Source of the DNA: Marinobacter lipolyticus SM19
GTDB lineage: Bacteria; Pseudomonadota; Gammaproteobacteria; Pseudomonadales; Oleiphilaceae
Length of the DNA: 64,000 nt
Assembly: GCF_000397065.2 (NCBI RefSeq)
Contig: NZ_KE007317.1
Location: 624,233-688,232, forward strand
Direction: 5' to 3'
Below the pieces are notes generated by a model. The model saw only the letters and a list, made by a program, of their open reading frames with translations. It was not told where the DNA came from and ran no database searches. The translations under genes were made by a program, and so were the position numbers. Position 1 is the first letter of the stretch, and every line of letters begins with the position of its first letter. This document shows positions 57,907-64,000 of this stretch, in pieces.

Positions 57907-59091
57907 ATGAAAACAGCAATCCCCTGGACGTTGGCTGCCCTGGCAGCATTCGCCCCCTTCACCCCGACGACCGCAGAAATCCTGGCCGTCATGAATTACG
58001 AAAGCAAACCCGCTGACCAGTTGAAGAGCCTCAAGTTATCTGGCGAAACAGCTCGGCGCGAGGGTCTGGCGATAATCGATGTCGACCCGGAGAGTCCGAA
58101 TTTCGGAAAGATCGTTTCTGATATTCCGATTGACCCCGCCACAGTCGCGCACCACATCTTCTATGACCGAACGATGAGCAAGGCCTACATCACCGGCCTG
58201 CAACAGCCAGCGCTTCAGGTTCTTGATCTTACAAAGAATCCCTACCGCCTCTCCACGATCGAAACGCCGCCGTGTAACGTGGCCGAAGACGTCATCCTGG
58301 ACGAAGCGAACGAGCGCTGGTATCTGACCTGCATGGGCTCCGGCAAGGTGATCGTCGGCGACGTCGCAAGCGACGAAATGGTGGGCGAGATTGAGCTGCC
58401 GGGTACCTACCCCCACGGCCTCGCCGTCAACACTGCGATTGATCGCATACTGGTCACCTCGACCATCACGCCGGATCTGACCACCCCGGACGAGTTCGTC
58501 TCGGTGGTGCGTGCCTCTGATCTCAAGCCGCTTGGCAAGATCAAGATGTCCGATGCCGCGTCGCCGTCCAAGGTCGCACCCGTCGAGGTGTTCTTCGTGC
58601 CCGGTGCCGACCCGGCGACCGCGATCGTGACCAACATGTTCGGACACACACTCGAGGCGCTGGTCTGGGATACCGACTCGCAGGCGTTCGCCCGGGAGAC
58701 GATCTTCAACTTCGCAGAGTATAAGGCCTCTGTGCCGCTTGAGATCTACTTCAATGACAACCAGAACCCCGATCGCATGTACGTGACGACGGCGATGAAG
58801 CCCGGTCACCTGCACATCTTCGACATTTCGGCAGGCCCAACGAAGCCGAAGCTGCTTAGACAGGTTGTCACGGCCGATGGTGCCCACCATGTCGGATTCA
58901 CGCCGGACTTCAGGTACGGATTCGTCCAGAACTCGTTCATCAACCTGCCGGACATGAGTGACGGTTCGGTCTCGGTGGTGGATCTCGAGAGCGGTGAGGT
59001 AGTCGCCTCGATGGACACCCTCAAGAACGCCGGGTTCAATCCGAACTCGCTCACGCTCTTGCCGGAGTGGAACCACCTGGCCGGACACTAG
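57907..59091 (+). CDS. Secreted beta-propeller protein (YncE / selenium-binding-protein-like)
   Basis: A 394-residue protein with a signal peptide (MKTAIPWTLAALAAF, cleavage near TTAE) and repeating beta-blade motifs such as GLAIIDVDPESPNFGKIVSD, ALQVLDLTKN and GSVSVVDLESGEVVAS, with AHHIFYDR and AHHVGFTPDF histidine pairs like those of SBP56-type methanethiol oxidases. GAGGAGGG 6 nt before the ATG. First of three plus-strand genes whose GC-rich, plus-strand character is unlike the surrounding cassettes. Function is uncertain. Confidence 0.65.
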   Translation: MKTAIPWTLAALAAFAPFTPTTAEILAVMNYESKPADQLKSLKLSGETARREGLAIIDVDPESPNFGKIVSDIPIDPATVAHHIFYDRTMSKAYITGLQQPALQVLDLTKNPYRLSTIETPPCNVAEDVILDEANERWYLTCMGSGKVIVGDVASDEMVGEIELPGTYPHGLAVNTAIDRILVTSTITPDLTTPDEFVSVVRASDLKPLGKIKMSDAASPSKVAPVEVFFVPGADPATAIVTNMFGHTLEALVWDTDSQAFARETIFNFAEYKASVPLEIYFNDNQNPDRMYVTTAMKPGHLHIFDISAGPTKPKLLRQVVTADGAHHVGFTPDFRYGFVQNSFINLPDMSDGSVSVVDLESGEVVASMDTLKNAGFNPNSLTLLPEWNHLAGH

Positions 59092-59146
59092 GCGAATGCC
59101 GCGGCGCTGGATCGGCGGCGCCACGGTAGACCTCCCGGAGGTGGCG

Positions 59147-59566
59147 ATGCATCTGAACGGGCTTGTGGCAGCAATGATAGGCGTTCTCCTGCTATGTACA
59201 GCACTCGGGGTTGGCTGGGCTCGGGATACGTCCGACCATCGACCTGCGGGGTCCGTACCCGAGGCCCCGCACAAGGTAGCGGATAGCGGGGTTACCGTAA
59301 TTGAACGAACGCTGGGGGAGGGCCCCGCCGGGACCATTGTGGTCCGCCAGGGCACGACGGTCCGCCTGGTACTGCACTCGCCCACTGGTGTTGAACTGCA
59401 CCTGCACGGGTACAACCTGTCCGGAAGCTTTAACGGCAAGACGCCGGTCGTCATGAACTTCCGCGCCGATCATGCGGGCCGCTTTCCCATTGAAGCGCAC
59501 GGATTGCAGGACCTTCTGGGCCGCACCGACAGCGTGCTCGCCTACCTTGAGGTTCGGCCTGAGTGA
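59147..59566 (+). CDS. Cupredoxin-like periplasmic protein
   Basis: A 139-residue protein from ATG 59147 (GGAGG just upstream; the frame from 59096 is longer). A membrane anchor or signal (residues 2-22) is followed by a cupredoxin-like domain with possible copper ligands in VELHLHGYN and AGRFPIEAHG. A Cys or Met completing a typical type-1 copper site is not obvious. It overlaps the next gene by 4 nt (GTGA), so the two are coupled. Confidence 0.62.
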   Translation: MHLNGLVAAMIGVLLLCTALGVGWARDTSDHRPAGSVPEAPHKVADSGVTVIERTLGEGPAGTIVVRQGTTVRLVLHSPTGVELHLHGYNLSGSFNGKTPVVMNFRADHAGRFPIEAHGLQDLLGRTDSVLAYLEVRPE

Positions 59567-60981
59567 CACGTTGGCCGGTTGCGCTCGCAATAACGGTTCT
59601 GGCGACGTCGCAGGCCCAGGCTCATGCCTTCGGCGCCCGCTACGACCTGCCGTTGCCGCTCAGTCTGTATCTTGCCGCAGCGGGGATGGCGGTGGCGGCG
59701 TCGTTTCTTGGTGCACTGTTTTTTCTCCGCACCGGGCGGGCGCGCCCTCGGCATCTGGACATACCGCTGCCCGCCAAAGCCGGTCACGCGTTTTCTGCGA
59801 TGCTGGGCACTGCCGGCCTGATTGTACTGGCAGTCCTACTCGGTTCTGCGTTCTTCGGACCCCAGGAGGCCATGCGCAATTTCGCGACCGTCTGGGTCTG
59901 GGTGATCTGGTGGGTAGGTTTCGTGCTGTTCTCGGCCCTGGTGATCGGCCTCTGGCCGCAGATCGACCCATTCCGCAGGCTGGCGGCGTTTTCGGCGTTG
60001 GCGACCAGCCGGCCATGGCATGACAGTGCGGCCAACCTGCCGTCGGCTGCCGGTCTCTTGGCGCCGGCAGGGCTGCTGGCGATCGGATGGATCGAGCTGG
60101 CATCGGACGGGCCGGAAGATCCGCACGTGGTAGGCCTGCTGGTGACCGTCTATCTCCTGGTCGCTCTCTTCGGCGGGCTCGCCTTCGGAGAACAGTGGTT
60201 CCGGGTGGCAGACCCCCTAAGCCGCATTTTCGCTGTGCTTGGCCGGGTTGCACCTCTCGCAGTGATCAGCCCCACCACCGTACGCGTGCGTCCGCCGGGC
60301 GAGGGCCTGTTGACCAGGGCAGCGCCGGTCTGCGGCGAGGTGACGCTGGCCACCGGCCTCATCGGGATTGTGCTCTTCGATGGCTTGTCCGAGACCCCCG
60401 TCTGGGGCGCAGTGCTGGATTACGTGAGCAACTCGCAATCGCTGCGCCCCTCTTTGCTCTGGCTGCGTGATCAGGGGGCGGATCTGATCCAGGTGATTCG
60501 CACCATCGGCCTGTTGGTGACCATTGCCGGATTCTACGGCGCTTACTGGGTTTTGATGATGGTGATGAAGGCACTGGTCGGAGATATGTTCAGGATCGGT
60601 CATCTCGCGCGCGCCTTCGCCGGCACGCTCCTGCCTATCGCGGTCGCCTACCACCTCTCGCACTATGTCTCGTACCTGCTGATCGCCGGCCAGCTGATCT
60701 TCCCCGCGGCGTCCGATCCGTTTGGTCTGGGGTGGGATCTGTTCGGCACGCGGAACTGGTCCATCGACATCAGCGTCATCGGGACCCGACACATCTGGTG
60801 GATAGCCTTCACAGCATTGATTGTGGGGCACGCGCTCTCTGTCCTGGTCGCGCACCGGCTCGCTCTCGAGTTGTTCAAAGATGCGCGGCGCGCAGCGCTC
60901 TCGCAGGTCCCGATGACAATCGCCATGGTCGGGTTGACTGTACTGAGCCTGTGGATCCTCTCACAGCCAATCACGGAGTGA
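59563..60981 (+). CDS. Polytopic membrane protein resembling fenitrothion-hydrolase-like (FedB) proteins
   Basis: A 472-residue protein with a signal peptide and about 10-12 hydrophobic segments. AHAFGARYDLPLPLSLYLA after the signal is the hallmark I recall from proteins named fenitrothion hydrolase in databases, but that name is from memory and the activity is not shown by the sequence. Start is GTG, overlapping the cupredoxin gene. A WLHDQG-like periplasmic loop and several conserved His (HLSHYVSYL) suggest metal binding. Together the propeller, cupredoxin and this protein may be a copper-linked module. Confidence 0.55.
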   Translation: MTRWPVALAITVLATSQAQAHAFGARYDLPLPLSLYLAAAGMAVAASFLGALFFLRTGRARPRHLDIPLPAKAGHAFSAMLGTAGLIVLAVLLGSAFFGPQEAMRNFATVWVWVIWWVGFVLFSALVIGLWPQIDPFRRLAAFSALATSRPWHDSAANLPSAAGLLAPAGLLAIGWIELASDGPEDPHVVGLLVTVYLLVALFGGLAFGEQWFRVADPLSRIFAVLGRVAPLAVISPTTVRVRPPGEGLLTRAAPVCGEVTLATGLIGIVLFDGLSETPVWGAVLDYVSNSQSLRPSLLWLRDQGADLIQVIRTIGLLVTIAGFYGAYWVLMMVMKALVGDMFRIGHLARAFAGTLLPIAVAYHLSHYVSYLLIAGQLIFPAASDPFGLGWDLFGTRNWSIDISVIGTRHIWWIAFTALIVGHALSVLVAHRLALELFKDARRAALSQVPMTIAMVGLTVLSLWILSQPITE

Positions 60982-61077
60982 CTGGAACCTCAGTGTTTTG
61001 CGCTGTGAAACGTATCAAAATGGGGCGTGGAGGGAGAACGGGGCAAATCTGTTTTACTGCTCTGTTTCAACTCGATT

Positions 61078-61155
61078 GCATAACGACAAGCAAAGCGGCG
61101 CCACGTCAGTGGCGTCCGGCGGCCGAAGGCCACGTACTGATGTGCCTTGTTATGA
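61078..61155 (-). repeat. attC-like site 3
   Basis: Bounded by GCATAACGACAAGC on the left and GCCTTGTTATGAG on the right, with inner GCGGCGCCACGTCAGTGGCG and GGCGGCCGAAGGCCACGTAC arms; well formed and complete. The next cassette's stop codon follows 4 nt later. Confidence 0.75.
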
Positions 61156-61158
61156 GTT

Positions 61159-61488
61159 TTAAGGAGTTGGGGCATGCTTTATCCAATAGGGAGCCGTATA
61201 ACCAAGCACAGCCCCAATTAACGCACCCACTAAAAGCGCCTCGCCGGTGCCAATAAAAATCAGACCAATCAAGGCACCTGCCATTGCCCCTGATAGAAGT
61301 TCGTAAGCCCAAGCATGTTTGAACGCTTTCGGTTCAATCGAGGGTGCAGCTAACAATCCCAGAAATACTCCGACTACGACTAACACAATCAGTCGAGGCC
61401 AATCACCAAAATAGAAAATCAGCGACAGAACCGAAGCGAATCCTGCGAAGCACAGGACGGAAATTGAAATAACTTGCAGCTTAGACAT
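61159..61488 (-). CDS. Hypothetical membrane protein (integron cassette)
   Basis: A 109-residue protein with an N-terminal helix pair (ISISVLCFAGFASVLSLIF, LIVLVVVGVFLGLLAAP) and a C-terminal glycine-rich helical part (SGAMAGALIGLIFIGTG). No family is recognised. It lies between two attC-like sites, with its own site on the left, as a one-gene cassette. Confidence 0.6.
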   Translation of the reverse strand: MSKLQVISISVLCFAGFASVLSLIFYFGDWPRLIVLVVVGVFLGLLAAPSIEPKAFKHAWAYELLSGAMAGALIGLIFIGTGEALLVGALIGAVLGYTAPYWIKHAPTP

Positions 61489-61508
61489 AAAGCTCGCTTT
61501 TACTCATA

Positions 61509-61567
61509 TCAACGTTTGCAGCAGGGGCGCGACGTCAGGAGCGCCCCTTGCCTGCATTGGTTATGCC
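61509..61567 (-). repeat. attC-like site 4 (short)
   Basis: TTTGCAGCAGGGGCGC and GCGCCCCTTGCCTGCA form a good inverted repeat ending GGTTATGC, about 59 nt long, shorter than the others. The C-terminal codons of the next gene (61535-61948) run into it. Confidence 0.65.
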
Positions 61568-61948
61568 TGCAAGCAGGCTGAAAGGAACCGCTACCATGAC
61601 CCCCAAACCAGCGCCCCATAAAATTTCTGTAGCTCCGATGCTTGCTTGAGAATCTAATAACAACCCAAAAAGATAAAGAAAACAAGAAAACACCAGGACA
61701 CCAGAAGCGGCACCAGCTAACGACAAGGCAGTCAGGTTGAGCCGCCCGAACCTTTGCAACATGAGAAACTGCGGCACTCCCAGAGCAATGGTTCCCAAGT
61801 AGCTTGTGAGTAGGCCGAACAAAATAGCCATCGGCAGCGCATTACCATATGCCTGCCCTTGGGTAAGCAACGCGGGCACAAGGATCACCACAACGATTGG
61901 GGTAACTGGAGCAACAGTTGAAGCTAACCACAGACGTTTCTTATTCAT
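61535..61948 (-). CDS. Hypothetical membrane protein (integron cassette)
   Basis: A 137-residue protein with three or four hydrophobic segments (LASTVAPVTPIVVVILVPALL, ALPMAILFGLLTSYLG) and a basic tail. Start MNKKRLWLAST at 61948 is preferred; the open frame to 62095 would read across attC site 5 and the IS110 end. Its last residues are encoded by attC site 4, which is unusual. Not recognised as a known family. Confidence 0.55.
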   Translation of the reverse strand: MNKKRLWLASTVAPVTPIVVVILVPALLTQGQAYGNALPMAILFGLLTSYLGTIALGVPQFLMLQRFGRLNLTALSLAGAASGVLVFSCFLYLFGLLLDSQASIGATEILWGAGLGVMVAVPFSLLAGITNAGKGRS

Positions 61949-61950
61949 AG

Positions 61951-62029
61951 GCATAACGCCCGTAGCATGCGCGGCTTTGGAATGGAGGCGAAGCCGCGAT
62001 GGAAAAGACGTCGCCGTGCCTGCGATTGT
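61951..62029 (-). repeat. attC-like site 5, left part, interrupted by IS110
   Basis: GCATAACGCC, then the central GGCGAAGCCGC (as in site 1), then ends GCGATTGT. The other end, GTTATG, is found at 63212-63217 beyond the IS110 element. Compared with site 1, exactly the expected 30 nt separates GAAGCCGC from the core, so the insertion is at the GTTATG recombination core. Confidence 0.7.
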
Positions 62030-62059
62030 ATGGATAATTTCTGCTGTGTTTGGGTAAAT

Positions 62060-63184
<1,125 letters not shown>

Positions 63185-63193
63185 TGTGTGCGA

Positions 63194-63213
63194 TTGACAC
63201 CACAGTCACTTGT
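63194..63213 (+). promoter_or_regulatory. -35 half of a junction promoter in the IS110 right end
   Basis: TTGACA (63194-63199) is in the right end and GATAAT (62033-62038) in the left end. When the ends are joined in a circle the spacing is exactly 17 nt, a near-consensus sigma70 promoter that would read into the left-end RNA and the transposase gene. Confidence 0.55.
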
Positions 63214-63228
63214 TATGTAGTGAACAGT

Positions 63229-63489
63229 TTAAGACCACGTCAGATACCTAAAAACTGAAATACTCAGAATGCCCCATAAGAAAAATACCGTGATGACCAC
63301 CGGCTTAAACCGACCGAGTTTCTTTGCTTTCGGGTCCAAGCAGTTCTCACAAGTATTGCGACCGGCGAGCCGCTCGCCACACCCGACACACAGACCCGAC
63401 TGTTTTCGATAGTTTCGTCTCAACATGAGAAAAAACCAGATTGGAAGAACCACAATCCAAGGTGCGAGTACCAAATACTGCCAAGTCAT
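63229..63489 (-). CDS. Hypothetical membrane protein with zinc-ribbon-like CxxC pairs (integron cassette)
   Basis: An 86-residue protein with a transmembrane helix (LVLAPWIVVLPIWFFLML), a CVGCGERLAGRNTCENC double CxxC motif and a second helix near the C-terminus. AAGGTG is 8 nt before the ATG. It is bounded by the interrupted attC site 5 on its left and site 6 on its right. Family not recognised. Confidence 0.62.
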   Translation of the reverse strand: MTWQYLVLAPWIVVLPIWFFLMLRRNYRKQSGLCVGCGERLAGRNTCENCLDPKAKKLGRFKPVVITVFFLWGILSISVFRYLTWS

Positions 63490-63506
63490 CCATGTTCACC
63501 TTGCTA

Positions 63507-63589
63507 CATAACGCTGATGGTAACCGGCGCCGGAGCGCAGCGGAGGGAACCAAAAGCGGTACGCTTTTGGCGTCCGGTTGACGGTTATG
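63507..63589 (-). repeat. attC-like site 6
   Basis: ACATAACGCTGATGG on the left, ACGGTTATGAG on the right, with GGCGCCGGAGCGCAGCGGAGG in the left arm (core CCGGCGCCGGAGCG) shared with site 7. Complete. Confidence 0.75.
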
Positions 63590-63938
63590 AGCCTGACCGG
63601 TCGCCATAAGCTTCGGTTTTGGTTACTGTGAACTCTATTGAACCAGCCTTTCTCTCTGCCTGAATTTTCGTGTTCTTGTTCCAAACCAGCATGAGAAATC
63701 CAAAGATGAATATGATCTTCGAATCACTCTTAACACCAAGGCTTTGAAAAACTTCCCCAAGCTGGCCTTCGTTCAAATCCTTAGCATTGCCTCGGTTCTT
63801 CTGGTATCACTTCGTCAATTTAGTGAGCTGAAAATAATCTTTCTCAGGTATATCAAAAGCTAGTGCACCCGACTCATTGAAGATCCGCAGGTACTCATCA
63901 ACTCTATGCGAAACTTCGTCAAAATTAACTCGTTTCAT
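63585..63938 (-). pseudogene. Cassette gene split by an in-frame TGA
   Basis: ATG at 63938 begins 43 codons (MKRVNFDEVSHRVDEYL, then FNESGALAFDIPEKDYF) ending in TGA at 63807. The same frame then stays open from the next codon to 63585 (NEGQLGEVFQSLGVKSDSK, then FIFGFLMLVWNKNTK), so the two parts together would give about 117 residues. Either a nonsense mutation, or two small genes, or a sequencing error. No family is recognised. Confidence 0.5.
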
Positions 63939-63953
63939 TGGTCTGCACACAGC

Positions 63954-64000
63954 TTATAACGCTGAGGTAACCGGCGCCGGAGCGCCAGCGGAGGGAACCC
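63954..64000 (-). repeat. attC-like site 7, cut by the end of the window
   Basis: TTATAACGCTGAGG, then the same CCGGCGCCGGAGCG segment as in site 6. It shows that the array continues to the right. Confidence 0.7.

Noticed and set aside
58036..59454. A 472-codon minus-strand open frame opposite the propeller and cupredoxin genes
   Set aside because: GC-rich shadow; the plus-strand frames have signal peptides, ribosome sites and domain structure, the minus frame does not.

Overview
The window looks like a chromosome segment of a free-living, probably marine gammaproteobacterium, most like Marinobacter or a close relative. That placement is an inference from protein flavour and gene content (ccoGHIS, ttcA, an enterobacterial-type MalT/MalEFGK system, an Entner-Doudoroff edd-glk/gap-pyk locus); no rRNA or tRNA gene is present to anchor it. 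Genes are dense and conventional up to about 56.2 kb. The last 7.7 kb has a quite different, mosaic structure.

Layout. 0-5.3 kb: the 3' part of a cbb3 cytochrome oxidase maturation operon (ccoG, ccoH, ccoI, ccoS and a TauE/DsbD-like membrane protein). 5.3-8.7 kb: ttcA, a TetR regulator, a DnaJ-related protein and a polysaccharide deacetylase. 8.7-13.3 kb: a four-gene minus-strand operon (C39 peptidase, small beta-barrel, FadL-type channel, MalM-like lipoprotein), divergent from malT (13.5-16.3 kb). 16.3-24 kb: a DASS carboxylate transporter, an HlyD/FtsX/ATPase ABC exporter, a DksA/TraR zinc-finger protein and a sodium:solute symporter. 24-33 kb: starch and maltodextrin use (cytoplasmic GH13 glucosidase, malK, malEFG, lipoprotein alpha-amylase). 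33-38.7 kb: aldo/keto reductase, glpD, a uracil-DNA-glycosylase-like protein, a GAF-GGDEF protein and a nitroreductase. 38.7-44.2 kb: glk-edd divergent from gap-pyk. 44.2-47.2 kb: a DUF7352-like protein, a LysR regulator, an alanine-rich secreted protein and an XRE regulator. 47.4-51.2 kb: an amino-acid symporter, aspA and ansA. 51.3-56.2 kb: a TetR regulator with two palindromic sites, a molybdopterin oxidoreductase, a MORN/caspase-like lipoprotein and an MgtC-like protein.

56.3-64 kb is the tail of a chromosomal integron cassette array. Small, mostly unknown genes all lie on the minus strand, separated by attC-like imperfect palindromes that carry GTTATG/CATAAC cores. No integrase gene is in the window; the cassette orientation puts it to the right, beyond 64 kb. 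The array has been invaded twice: by a roughly 3.7 kb segment with an IS3 remnant and a three-gene beta-propeller/cupredoxin/polytopic-membrane operon, and by a complete IS110-family element sitting exactly at the GTTATG core of one attC. The IS110 element is the most interesting object here. Its 200-nt left end contains a candidate bridge RNA whose two putative guide segments together spell the attC target, and joining its two ends would create a TTGACA-17-GATAAT promoter.

How the genes work together. The sugar genes form a nearly complete route: a surface or periplasmic amylase releases maltodextrins, MalEFGK imports them under MalT control, the GH13 glucosidase frees glucose, Glk phosphorylates it, Edd serves the Entner-Doudoroff pathway, and Gap and Pyk carry the triose half to pyruvate. 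A LamB porin, zwf, pgl and eda are not in the window.
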